Origin: a virus
Strand: one strand, 5' to 3'
IMG/VR virus record: IMGVR_UViG_3300032046_003126
Location: 1-64,000 of that record
DNA: 64,000 bases
Below are positions 16,052 through 24,476 of this stretch, piece by piece. The first letter of the stretch is position 1. Each line of letters opens with the position of its first letter. The position numbers and the translations under genes were made by a program. The notes under the pieces were generated by a model. The model saw only the letters and a program-made list of their open reading frames with translations, ran no database searches and had not been told where the DNA came from.

Positions 16052-18268
16052 ATGATAAATAAACAAAAAACAGCAATAATTTCTGGAATAACAGGACAAG
16101 ATGGAAGTTATTTAGCAGAACTTTTACTTGAAAAAGGTTATAAAGTAATCGGAATTAAAAGAAGAACTTCTCTGTTAAACGCACATGAGAGATTAGATTC
16201 ATTTTATAATAATAAAAATTTAGAATTAGTATATGGAAATATGCATGATGCTTCTTCTATCTTTAGTATTATAAACAAATATAAACCAGATGAATTTTAT
16301 AATCTCGCAGCGCAATCTCATGTAAAAGTCTCTTTTGAAGTAACCGAAGAAACTTTGGATACTGTTGCAAAAAGCACATTAAGAATTCTTAATGCAATTA
16401 AAGAATTATCTCCACATACAAGATTCTATCAGGCGTCATCCTCAGAAATGTATGGAACGGCACCGTGTCCAACAACTGGTTATACTGAAGACAGTATCAT
16501 GCTGCCTGCTTCACCGTATGCGGCTGCAAAACTGTTTGGACATAATATAGTAAAAAATTATAGAAATTCTTATGGGCTTCATGCTTCTTCGGGAATTTTG
16601 TTCAACCACGAAACTTTAGGTGGTTTTATGCCTCTTGTTTTTAAAACTAGTGAAACAACAAATTTAATTGATATAAAACCAATATCTGAAATTGTAAAAT
16701 ATCATACTAAAAATGAAAATATTCCATCAATAAATGAAGATTTGGAAAAATATCAAGAAACAAATGTTGATACTGATTTGTATGTTTGGGATAAAGAAAA
16801 ATGGACAAAAGTTTTATATGCGTCTGGATATCCCCATTTAATTAAAGAAGACAACAAGAGACCAAAATTTATTATTTCAAAAAAATCAGCAGTATTTGCA
16901 ACAGGGAATCATCATCATATTATGGATGACGGGACAGAGAAAGAATTTTCAAATATAAAAATCGGTGATAAGGTTAGTTTGGTAAAATCTTTTCCAGATA
17001 TTGATGAAAGTAAAAATTTAACTATTGAAGAAGCAAATTTGATTGGTTTTATTGTTGGTGATGGATATTGTAAAAAACAAAAAAACAAAAACAATTATAA
17101 TTTAAAACTCATATCAAAAAATAAAGAAGAATTAGAAAAATATAAAAAAATTTGGGATTCGTTGAATAAAACTTCAAATTATTATCATGGTAAATCTGGT
17201 TTTAATCCTTTACAAAAAATTTGGCATTTAACATTAAATCAATCTACGCAATGGGTAGAAGAAAAAATACCAGATTTATATACAGAAACAAATTATAAAA
17301 GAATTCCGAAAATAATTTTAAATTCAAACAAAAACATTATGCAGGCATTTCTTGAAGGCTATAATGATGCTGATGGATTGAAAAAAAATAATTGTATTTA
17401 TGAATTTAAAAATTTTAAAACAAACTCTGCTACTCTTGCTCTTGGGCTATTGTTTTTGATTGAAAAAACAACAAAACAAAAATGCAATATTAACGTTGAG
17501 CATGTTTTTAAATTTAATAAATGGAATCTTTATTATTCTATAAATTTGTTATCAAACACAAATCGTTCATTGGAAAATAGTAAAACAAAATATGAATTGG
17601 TTAAAAGATTATTAGATAATAAAACTTCAATTAGAAAAATCAATAGAGATACAAAAATTTCACGTAAAACAATACAAAAAATTAAAAAAGGATATATTCC
17701 AAGTGGAAAACATCATTTTGCTAAAAATGAGAATGAAGTAAAAAAAATTATTGAAATACCAAATTATAATGGTTGGTTTTATGACCTTACAACCGAATCG
17801 GGTACATTTCATGCTGGTATAGGAAATGGACATGTTCATAATAGTCCGCGACGCGGAGAGACATTTGTAAGTCGTAAAATTTCAATTGCTGCCGCTAGAA
17901 TAAAAACAGGTGTTCAAGATAAATTATATTTAGGAAATTTAGATGCTTGTAGAGATTGGGGTTATGCAGATGATTATGTGTATGGTATGTATTTAATGCT
18001 TCAACAAGAAAAACCAGATGATTATGTGTTAGCAACAGGAGAAACCCACACGGTTAGAGAATTTTTAGAAGAAACATTTAAACTTGCTGGTCTTGATATA
18101 GACAAATGCGTAGAAATTGATTCTAGGCTCTTTAGACCAGAAGAGGTTCCTTACCTACTAGGAGACGCTTCCAAGGCAAATAAAGCCATTGGCTGGCTAC
18201 CAAAAGTAAAGTTTAAAGAGTTGGTTGAAGTGATGTATGAACACGAGATAGAAAACATATTGAAATAG
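16052..18268 (+). CDS. gmd: GDP-mannose 4,6-dehydratase precursor, interrupted by an intein
   Basis: A 738-residue precursor with 328 residues of GDP-mannose dehydratase split after residue 187. Extein motifs are SGITGQDGSYLAELLLEKGY (NADP binding), YNLAAQSHVKVSFE, QASSSEMYG (Ser/Thr and Glu of the active site) and SPYAAAKLF (Tyr-x3-Lys). The insertion lies inside the family's highly conserved NHE-SPRRGETF motif; removing residues 188-597 restores it exactly. The enzyme makes GDP-4-keto-6-deoxymannose, the precursor of GDP-fucose, colitose, perosamine and rhamnose. It follows the ColD-like gene after 73 bases and has an AGAGG ribosome binding site. Catalytic activity should require protein splicing. 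Confidence 0.93.
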   Translation: MINKQKTAIISGITGQDGSYLAELLLEKGYKVIGIKRRTSLLNAHERLDSFYNNKNLELVYGNMHDASSIFSIINKYKPDEFYNLAAQSHVKVSFEVTEETLDTVAKSTLRILNAIKELSPHTRFYQASSSEMYGTAPCPTTGYTEDSIMLPASPYAAAKLFGHNIVKNYRNSYGLHASSGILFNHETLGGFMPLVFKTSETTNLIDIKPISEIVKYHTKNENIPSINEDLEKYQETNVDTDLYVWDKEKWTKVLYASGYPHLIKEDNKRPKFIISKKSAVFATGNHHHIMDDGTEKEFSNIKIGDKVSLVKSFPDIDESKNLTIEEANLIGFIVGDGYCKKQKNKNNYNLKLISKNKEELEKYKKIWDSLNKTSNYYHGKSGFNPLQKIWHLTLNQSTQWVEEKIPDLYTETNYKRIPKIILNSNKNIMQAFLEGYNDADGLKKNNCIYEFKNFKTNSATLALGLLFLIEKTTKQKCNINVEHVFKFNKWNLYYSINLLSNTNRSLENSKTKYELVKRLLDNKTSIRKINRDTKISRKTIQKIKKGYIPSGKHHFAKNENEVKKIIEIPNYNGWFYDLTTESGTFHAGIGNGHVHNSPRRGETFVSRKISIAAARIKTGVQDKLYLGNLDACRDWGYADDYVYGMYLMLQQEKPDDYVLATGETHTVREFLEETFKLAGLDIDKCVEIDSRLFRPEEVPYLLGDASKANKAIGWLPKVKFKELVEVMYEHEIENILK
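16613..17842 (+). mobile_element. Intein with LAGLIDADG endonuclease inside GDP-mannose 4,6-dehydratase (410 aa)
   Basis: The boundaries are set by the GMD motif NHE|SPRRGE. The first intein residue is Thr (TLGGFMPLVFK), followed by Ser as the +1 extein residue. The N-terminal splicing block B has FATGNHHHI (T-x2-H). Two dodecapeptides, LIGFIVGDGY (intein residue about 143) and FLEGYNDADGL (about 246), mark a LAGLIDADG homing endonuclease. A helix-turn-helix-like stretch (RDTKISRKTIQKIKKGYIPS) precedes the C-terminal blocks GWFYDLTTESGTFHAG and GHVHN, which end in the His-Asn pair needed for cyclisation. Thr at position 1 is unusual, since Cys or Ser is normal. The element is otherwise intact and probably mobile. 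Confidence 0.92.
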
Positions 18269-18300
18269 TAAAATAAAATTTTTGTTTTGATATGTTGTAT

Positions 18301-18306
18301 TATACT
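18301..18306 (+). promoter_or_regulatory. Possible -10 element (TATACT) before the last two glycosyltransferases
   Basis: The 83-base gap after gmd carries GTATTATACTTTTGATAG and, 23 bases on, CATACTTTTTT. Both contain the ATACTTT core. An AGAGGA ribosome binding site (18341-18346) lies before the ATG at 18352. No strong -35 is seen. Confidence 0.35.
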
Positions 18307-18351
18307 TTTGATAGAAAAAAACTCATACTTTTTTAATAAAAGAGGAAAATA

Positions 18352-19764
18352 ATGAGTTTTAATCCAAGTTCAATAGGAATAAATTTACCAAAAGAAAAAA
18401 AGAAGATATTAGTATTATCTGATCATGTGTTATCACCAAGTGGAGTCGGAGTCCAAACTCTTGCACTAATAAATGGTTTAATTCAAACAGGCAAATATAC
18501 TTTTAAGTCTTTGGGCGGCGCGATTAAACATGGTAATTATGATGTAATGAAACCACATCCAGATTTAGAAATAAAACCTGTAGATGGATTTGGCAGCAAA
18601 GAACAGTTAAGAAAATTACTATTAACTGAGCAGCCTGATGCCATTTTAATGGTAACTGATCCTAGACAATTTGTTTGGGTTTGGGAAATGGAGGATGAGA
18701 TAAGACAAGTGTGTCCGATAACATACTGGCATGTGTGGGATAATGACCCATACCCAGATTTTAATGGAGTATGGTATCGTTCTACAGATTTAATAAATTG
18801 TCTTTCATGGAAAACATTTGAATTAGTTAAACCAAATTTTCCTGAGAAAACAAATTATATTCCACATGCTTTTCCTAAAGAGCAATATTTTCCAATGTCA
18901 GACGAACAAATACAGACATTAAAAGTTCAACACTTTGGAGACAAAGCAGATTGGTTTAAAGTATTATGGGTTAATAGAAATGCGACAAGAAAGTTGCCTG
19001 CTGATGTTATGGCTTGTTGGAAAGAATTTCTAGATGAATTAGAAAAAAAATATGGTCACAGAAAAGCTTTATTAGTAATGCATACAGATCCAGCAGATAT
19101 GGAAGGGCCAAATCTATATGCTGTAAATGAAATGTTGAAAATAAATGAAAATGTTATGTTTTCAGTAGACAAACTTCAGGCTAATCACATGAATATGTTG
19201 CACAACATAACAGATACAATTATAAATATAGCAAAAGCTGAAGGTTTTGGTTTAAGTACTTTAATTTCCATGATGGTTGGAAAGCCAATAATTGCTTTAT
19301 GTACTGGAGGAGAAACCAGACAAGTAATTGACTGGAGAGATGGTAGCGAAAATGGCGTCGCAATACAACCTGCTTCTAGACAAATGGTTGGTTCACAAAT
19401 GGTTCCTTATATTTATGAAGATTTTTCTTCTCATAAAGATGTCGTTGAAGGATTTATGAAAATTTTTGACATGACAAGTGAAGAAAAAATTAACATGAAA
19501 AGGAAAGTTTTAGATTATGTTGATTTTGAATTTTCATATCAAAATATGATAAACTCTTGGGATTCTACATTATCTACTTGTATTAATAATTTCAATAATA
19601 CAAAAGGTTCAAAGTGGACATTTCAACAAATTGAAGCATCAAAGTTTAATAATAAAAATAAAGAAGCTATTATAGAAAATTCCGATCAAACTAAAAATAT
19701 TCAACATCCTATAGATGCAACAAGTGAAATTTTAAAATCTATAAAAATCATAGAGGAAATTTAA
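18352..19764 (+). CDS. GT4-like glycosyltransferase
   Basis: A 470-residue GT-B-fold protein. The N-terminal domain starts ILVLSDHVLSPSGVGVQTLALINGL, where the Gly-rich segment is the GT4 acceptor-side loop. ITYWHVWDNDPYPDFNG has the aromatic and acidic residues common in phage-type GT4 proteins. The C-terminal domain opens KVLWVNRNATRKLPAD, the R/K phosphate-binding site, and ends with the donor motif AKAEGFGLSTLISMMVGKPII, a good E-x7-E-type block. The last about 70 residues are low-complexity and lysine-rich. It has its own ribosome binding site and possible promoter; the next gene, another transferase, starts 2 bases later. Confidence 0.85.
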   Translation: MSFNPSSIGINLPKEKKKILVLSDHVLSPSGVGVQTLALINGLIQTGKYTFKSLGGAIKHGNYDVMKPHPDLEIKPVDGFGSKEQLRKLLLTEQPDAILMVTDPRQFVWVWEMEDEIRQVCPITYWHVWDNDPYPDFNGVWYRSTDLINCLSWKTFELVKPNFPEKTNYIPHAFPKEQYFPMSDEQIQTLKVQHFGDKADWFKVLWVNRNATRKLPADVMACWKEFLDELEKKYGHRKALLVMHTDPADMEGPNLYAVNEMLKINENVMFSVDKLQANHMNMLHNITDTIINIAKAEGFGLSTLISMMVGKPIIALCTGGETRQVIDWRDGSENGVAIQPASRQMVGSQMVPYIYEDFSSHKDVVEGFMKIFDMTSEEKINMKRKVLDYVDFEFSYQNMINSWDSTLSTCINNFNNTKGSKWTFQQIEASKFNNKNKEAIIENSDQTKNIQHPIDATSEILKSIKIIEEI

Positions 19765-19766
19765 AT

Positions 19767-20942
19767 ATGAAAAAGACAATTTTATTAAGAGCACCACTAT
19801 TAACACAAAGTGGATATGGAGTCCATTCAAGACAAGTAGCTAGATGGTTATTTGATTATGCAGACAGAGTAGGAAATATTGAAATACATACTGAATTATT
19901 AAATTGGGGACAAACTCCATGGTTGACAAACGTATATGAGCAAAGTGGTTTAATAGGAAGAATATTTCAAGCAAGTTATAAAAAACTGGATAAATACGAT
20001 GTTTCTATCCAACTGCAATTACCAAACGAATGGTGTGAAGAATTAGCAGACATAAATATTGGGATAACTGCTGGTGTTGAGGCAGATAGAGTAAATCCAG
20101 AATGGATAAATTGTGTTAATAAAATGTCTCTAGTGATTGTGCCATCTGAATATTCTAAAAAGGCTTTTTCAAATACTGGTCCTACAACAACAGAAATTTG
20201 TGTCATACCAGAAAGTTATTTTGATGAATTAGAAAATATTAGTTCAATAGAACCGTTGGGATTAAATCCTGAAACTAAATTTAATTTCTTAATTTTTGGA
20301 CAATTTACTTCTAATGTAGCCGAAGAAGATAGAAAAAATTTAGGATATACTCTAAAGTGGTTATGTGAAGAATTTCAAAACGATTCCGATGTTGGTATAA
20401 TTCTAAAAACAAATCTGGGTAGAAATAGTGAAATAGATAAGCAATTTGCTAATAACATGCTTGTTAAACTTTTAGATCAGGTTTCTGTAAAGGCAAATCC
20501 AAAAATTTATTTATTACATGGCGAGATGTCTAATTTAGATATTGCTAAATTATACAAAGAACCAAGTATTAAAGGATTTGTGACTTTGACACATGGAGAG
20601 GGTTTTGGTTTGCCAATATTAGAATCAGCAGTAGCAAAAATACCAATAATAGCTTCAAATTACTCCGCTCATACGGAATATTTGAAATTAGGTAAATTTA
20701 TTCCTATAGAGACTAAATCGTCCCCTGTTCCTGCTGGAAGAATAGATAATCAAATTTTTATGCCTGGTGCTCAATGGGGAGAACCCTCAGAAGTTGATTT
20801 TAAAAATAAGATAAGAAAATTTTACAAGTCTTCAGAAATACCAAAACAATGGGCAATAGAACTATCAGAAAAACTAACAAAAAATTATTGTTTTGATTCT
20901 ATTTCTAGTAAATATACTGAATTACTAGGTAAGTTTTTATGA
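19767..20942 (+). CDS. GT4-family glycosyltransferase
   Basis: A 391-residue GT-B enzyme. LLRAPLLTQSGYGVHSRQVARWL is the N-terminal acceptor loop; GITAGVEADRV and LVIVPSEYSKKAF mark the inter-domain region. The donor domain has NFLIFGQFTS and the EX7E-type motif THGEGFGLPILESAVAKIPIIAS, where both Glu residues are visible. It forms a pair with the preceding GT4 gene and closes the sugar island. Its last codons overlap the small membrane protein by 4 bases, which ties the end of the island to the tail/transcription genes. Confidence 0.87.
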   Translation: MKKTILLRAPLLTQSGYGVHSRQVARWLFDYADRVGNIEIHTELLNWGQTPWLTNVYEQSGLIGRIFQASYKKLDKYDVSIQLQLPNEWCEELADINIGITAGVEADRVNPEWINCVNKMSLVIVPSEYSKKAFSNTGPTTTEICVIPESYFDELENISSIEPLGLNPETKFNFLIFGQFTSNVAEEDRKNLGYTLKWLCEEFQNDSDVGIILKTNLGRNSEIDKQFANNMLVKLLDQVSVKANPKIYLLHGEMSNLDIAKLYKEPSIKGFVTLTHGEGFGLPILESAVAKIPIIASNYSAHTEYLKLGKFIPIETKSSPVPAGRIDNQIFMPGAQWGEPSEVDFKNKIRKFYKSSEIPKQWAIELSEKLTKNYCFDSISSKYTELLGKFL

Positions 20943-21286
20943 TAAATGTTTTATTAATTTTATCTGTAATTTCAAATTTTATTTTTTTTATTTTATTAGT
21001 TGTTTCTTGTTATTATTTAATTAAATTTGTTAGAATAATAATGAATATAGAAGATGCACTATCTGATGCTTTACAGGTATTTGAGAGAACAGCAAAAAGC
21101 ACAACTGATGTGTTGCAAATGGAAATGTATTTTGAATCTCCAGAAGTAAAAAGATCGATTCAAATTCTTCTTGATGATGTCAAATTAAGTAATGTTGAGT
21201 TGCTAAGAGTAATAAAAAACTTTACAAATTTAAGTAAAGAGAAATATATAACGGTAATAAATGATGATTATGAAAAAGAAAACTAG
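20939..21286 (+). CDS. Small membrane-anchored protein
   Basis: A 115-residue protein of unknown function. Residues 3-30 form one hydrophobic helix (VLLILSVISNFIFFILLVVS) directly after a short N-terminus, followed by a basic KFVR segment, so it is probably an N-out or N-in single-pass membrane protein with a cytoplasmic tail. The remaining about 80 residues are amphipathic and probably coiled-coil. It overlaps the glycosyltransferase before it and the sigma-like gene after it (26 bases). No family is recognised. Confidence 0.6.
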   Translation: MINVLLILSVISNFIFFILLVVSCYYLIKFVRIIMNIEDALSDALQVFERTAKSTTDVLQMEMYFESPEVKRSIQILLDDVKLSNVELLRVIKNFTNLSKEKYITVINDDYEKEN

Positions 21287-22088
21287 GTTTAAAGTAAACA
21301 AGTCACAAAAAAATTCTGAATTATCATTAGAACTAGAAGATGCATTGTCTAACAAACCTGATAAGGCTTATAAAAAAATAAGTAGAAAAAAGCCAGGCCA
21401 GAAAACAATGAATTATATTACCATGGAGACACAAGATGCAATTGTGTCATATCAAGCAAAAGAAGACATTAAATTAAAAAACGATATTTATCTAAAAGAA
21501 ATATATCCTGCTTTTGATTCTTTGGTAGAAAATTTGATTAATGTTTACGGGTTTAATGTAGTACATGAAAGCAGGGTTGATTTAAAAAACGAATGTTTAG
21601 AGTTTTTGTATAGAACACTTCCAAAATTTCAAGCAGATAAAGGTTCTAAGGCGTTCAGTTACTTTAACGTTGTAGCTAAAAATTGGCTTACAATAAGAAG
21701 CAAAACAAATGCTAAAAAAGTACAAACATATATTTCAATTGACGACAAAGATACGATGGCTCAACATGATTTGTATACTATAGAAAATTACAATATAATA
21801 CCAGCTGGTGATGATTTAATGTTTATGAAATTATACCCAGATGAATTAAAAGCAACAATAGAAGATTTGGTTAATATTGTAAAAACAGAAAATGAAAAAA
21901 ATTGTGTTAGAGCTATTTCTATGTTATTAAAAGATTTAGAAGAAGTAGATTTTTTAAACAAAAGAGCTGTTTTATTATATTTAAGAGAAATAACTGGATT
22001 AAATTCAAAACAACTTAGTGTTATTTTAGCTTCTCTGAAAAAACACTATAGAGATATAAAAAGAAAAGAAGAAAATGAAATCTCATAA
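21261..22088 (+). CDS. Probable phage late sigma factor (gp55-like)
   Basis: A 275-residue protein. The central block, DLKNECLEFLYRTLPKF followed by GSKAFSYFNVVAKNWL, resembles sigma region 2 as it appears in T4 gp55-like and other phage sigma factors, where an aromatic-rich helix contacts the -10 element. The C-terminal about 80 residues (FLNKRAVLLYLREITGLNSKQLSVILASLKKHYRD) form a helix-turn-helix-like unit that could read a promoter. T4 gp55 (185 aa) recruits polymerase to late promoters with the sliding clamp. It lies just ahead of the baseplate genes. The true start may be the ATG at 21270. Confidence 0.6.
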   Translation: MMIMKKKTRFKVNKSQKNSELSLELEDALSNKPDKAYKKISRKKPGQKTMNYITMETQDAIVSYQAKEDIKLKNDIYLKEIYPAFDSLVENLINVYGFNVVHESRVDLKNECLEFLYRTLPKFQADKGSKAFSYFNVVAKNWLTIRSKTNAKKVQTYISIDDKDTMAQHDLYTIENYNIIPAGDDLMFMKLYPDELKATIEDLVNIVKTENEKNCVRAISMLLKDLEEVDFLNKRAVLLYLREITGLNSKQLSVILASLKKHYRDIKRKEENEIS

Positions 22089-22560
22089 AAAAAATGATAA
22101 TTCAATAAACGAATTGGTTTTTGATGATATAGAACCTTTAACTAGAGAATTCAAAGATGTTGAATTTGCTGAATTAGAAATTACAAAAGTTAAAGAACTT
22201 AAAAAAGAAAACGAAAGATATCTGAGAGATTTTAATAAATTATTAGATAATATTTCAAGTACAGAAGACAAACAAAAGACTTTGTGGAAACAAATTTTCG
22301 AGAACGCTACCGCTGATAGGGTAAATGCCTATATAGTTTGGTATGATTTATATGAAGCCGTTTATGGTAAACCAAACGAACATGCATTGCATGGACAAAA
22401 TCTATCAAGATATATGGAACGCATGTCAAAAGCAAACGAGCAATTATTAAAATTAGCCGAACAAGTATTTGCAGCTGAGAAAAAAACTGATAATTTGGTT
22501 GTTAGTGATGATGATATTTACAATACTTTGGAAAAAGAGTATGAAAAAAATAAAAACTGA
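22075..22560 (+). CDS. Coiled-coil protein of unknown function
   Basis: A 161-residue, highly charged protein. Residues 25-75 are predicted coiled-coil by heptad pattern (ELEITKVKELKKENERYLRD). A more ordered C-terminal part has ADRVNAYIVWYDLYEAVYG and HALHGQNLSRYMERMSKANEQLLKLAEQV. A small terminase subunit (gp16-like) would be short, helical and coiled-coil too, but I see no direct signature, so this is only a possibility. It overlaps the sigma-like gene by 14 bases and precedes the hub gene. Confidence 0.5.
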   Translation: MKSHKKNDNSINELVFDDIEPLTREFKDVEFAELEITKVKELKKENERYLRDFNKLLDNISSTEDKQKTLWKQIFENATADRVNAYIVWYDLYEAVYGKPNEHALHGQNLSRYMERMSKANEQLLKLAEQVFAAEKKTDNLVVSDDDIYNTLEKEYEKNKN

Positions 22561-22572
22561 TAATTAAAATGT

Positions 22573-24240
22573 ATGGCAAATGGTTTAATAGTCACTAGAA
22601 GAGTCGCAGGTGGGTTTGCCAATAATCAAATTGGTGACGACCTAAGACAATTAAGAAATCAAGGACAAGCACCAACTTTATTAAAAGCTGTTGTCACTGA
22701 GGTAATTTGTGATCCTTCCTCATATACAGAAGAAGAACTTCAAGCACTAGCAGAGAGAGTTAATAATCCAGAATATGTAGACATAATGCCAATAAATTCT
22801 GTTGTTGCAAGGATTACATCAAATAGTCAGGATGCAGCAAATCCAACAGAAATAATTTTATTTCCATTTTTTTCTAGTAATTTCTTATTACCAATAGCTC
22901 CTGGGGAACAGATATATGTAATATATGAAGATTATTCTTTTCAACGTTCTTTAATGGGATTTTGGTTAACTAGAATATCAGAACAGAGAACTGTTGAAGA
23001 TGTAAATTACACGCATGGAGATCGTAGATATCAAGGATTTTTAAATCCACAAAACATAGGAACAGATCAGCGTGGCAAACAAACAGTTATAACACAAAGT
23101 TTTCCAAATGGTGGAAACAATGAAGGAAACCTTACCTTAAGGATAACAGGAAGTAATAATGAAAATCCATATGATGGAATATTAGCTGGAAGTAAAGCGG
23201 CAAAGTTTTTTACTTTTGAACCAATTCCTAGATTTAAAAAACGACCTGGAGATTTTGTCTTGCAAGGCAAAAATAATTCTTTAATTATTTTAGGAACTGA
23301 CAGAATAAATTCCATAACCTCTTCTTTGGGTGTAACTCAAGCAGGATGTATTGATATGGTCGCAGGACGTTCCAGAGTATTACCAGAGGGCGACGGGCCA
23401 AGTCAAAGTGTAACTTCACCAAATGGAACTTCTCCGTGGATTACACGCAATTCTAGAGGCCATCGCGAAGTTAATAAGTCTCCATATGTTTATGAAGGAG
23501 ACCAAGATGCACAAAACGAGGGCAATCCTGATTTAATTAATGATGCAGCAAGACTTCTTGTTACAATGCAATCTAATGCAGATATTAATTTTGGAATAGT
23601 AAATAATCCAAATGTAACATACGCAACAGATACATTGCCAATTATACAACCAAATCCAACTTTATCAGGTACGTTTGGAAAGTCTTATGTAATTGGAAAA
23701 GCAGACAATATAAGATTTATAGCAAGAAACAATACTGATTTAAATATTTCTGGTTCTTTATTGTTAATGAGAGAAGGAACTACTGAGGATGACATTGGAT
23801 ATTTCTTTATTAATAACGAAGCAAATATTCAAATAATGGCTCCAAAAATTTATTTTGGTAAAGCAACAGGACAATCAACCAATAACGAACCTCCCGAACC
23901 TTATATTAAATGGACTGAATTTAAAAAAACCGTTGATCACTTGCAAAAAGAAATTGAAGATGTAAGAGCTGCTTTGCAATCACAATTAAATGCTATAAAT
24001 CAAAATTTTACAATACTAGCGAATACATTAAATGGTGCATTTATGGCATCCGTGGCCGTACCTTTTACTCCAATTTCTAGTTTAACAGCAGCAGCTTCAG
24101 CGGTGACACCCACAGCTACATCCATAAGTACTGCGGTTACAACAGGTGATTCGCAAGCCCAACAAGCAGTTAGTAACGGTAAATCAAATACAGATACTTC
24201 TGTAGAAGAATCTAAGTCTGAAAGGATATTCGGAGAATGA
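22573..24240 (+). CDS. Baseplate hub protein, gp5 N-terminal (OB-fold) type
   Basis: A 555-residue protein that opens the baseplate module. Residues 35-140 have the strand pattern of a gp5/VgrG-like OB fold: LLKAVVTEVICDP, DIMPINSVVARI, FLLPIAPGEQIYVIYED and LMGFWLTRISEQ. The middle is rich in Gly, Asn and Pro, and the C-terminal about 150 residues contain a coiled region (DHLQKEIEDVRAALQSQLNAI) then an Ala/Thr/Ser-rich tail. No lysozyme motif is apparent, unlike T4 gp5. It lies directly before gp25 and gp6 homologues, as hub genes often do. The gp5 assignment is inferred from fold pattern and place. Confidence 0.6.
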   Translation: MANGLIVTRRVAGGFANNQIGDDLRQLRNQGQAPTLLKAVVTEVICDPSSYTEEELQALAERVNNPEYVDIMPINSVVARITSNSQDAANPTEIILFPFFSSNFLLPIAPGEQIYVIYEDYSFQRSLMGFWLTRISEQRTVEDVNYTHGDRRYQGFLNPQNIGTDQRGKQTVITQSFPNGGNNEGNLTLRITGSNNENPYDGILAGSKAAKFFTFEPIPRFKKRPGDFVLQGKNNSLIILGTDRINSITSSLGVTQAGCIDMVAGRSRVLPEGDGPSQSVTSPNGTSPWITRNSRGHREVNKSPYVYEGDQDAQNEGNPDLINDAARLLVTMQSNADINFGIVNNPNVTYATDTLPIIQPNPTLSGTFGKSYVIGKADNIRFIARNNTDLNISGSLLLMREGTTEDDIGYFFINNEANIQIMAPKIYFGKATGQSTNNEPPEPYIKWTEFKKTVDHLQKEIEDVRAALQSQLNAINQNFTILANTLNGAFMASVAVPFTPISSLTAAASAVTPTATSISTAVTTGDSQAQQAVSNGKSNTDTSVEESKSERIFGE

Positions 24241-24464
24241 GTGATATTTTAACAAATGAATTACGCGACGCATTAATTAAAGTTGCTAAAGACACTAATG
24301 ATAGAGCTGAATTATTATTGAAGGCAAAAACACCCGCAAAGGCATTAGCAGAAGCATTAATAAAATTCCAATCAGAACAAACCGCTTCAGCCATTGCTTC
24401 CTATGTAGGAAAAAAGATTTTAAATTCAATGCAAACAAATTCTCTTCAAATTAAAAAAGTTTAA
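24237..24464 (+). CDS. Small helical protein in the baseplate operon
   Basis: A 75-residue, mostly alpha-helical, Ala- and Lys-rich protein with an ATGA overlap to the hub gene and 12 bases before gp25. No motif is recognised. The tight packing between two baseplate genes suggests a structural or assembly role. Confidence 0.55.
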   Translation: MSDILTNELRDALIKVAKDTNDRAELLLKAKTPAKALAEALIKFQSEQTASAIASYVGKKILNSMQTNSLQIKKV

Positions 24465-24476
24465 TATTTAAAAAAT

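Noticed and set aside
22573-24240. Lysozyme domain in the hub protein, as in T4 gp5
   Set aside because: No muramidase catalytic motif is visible in the middle or C-terminal parts.
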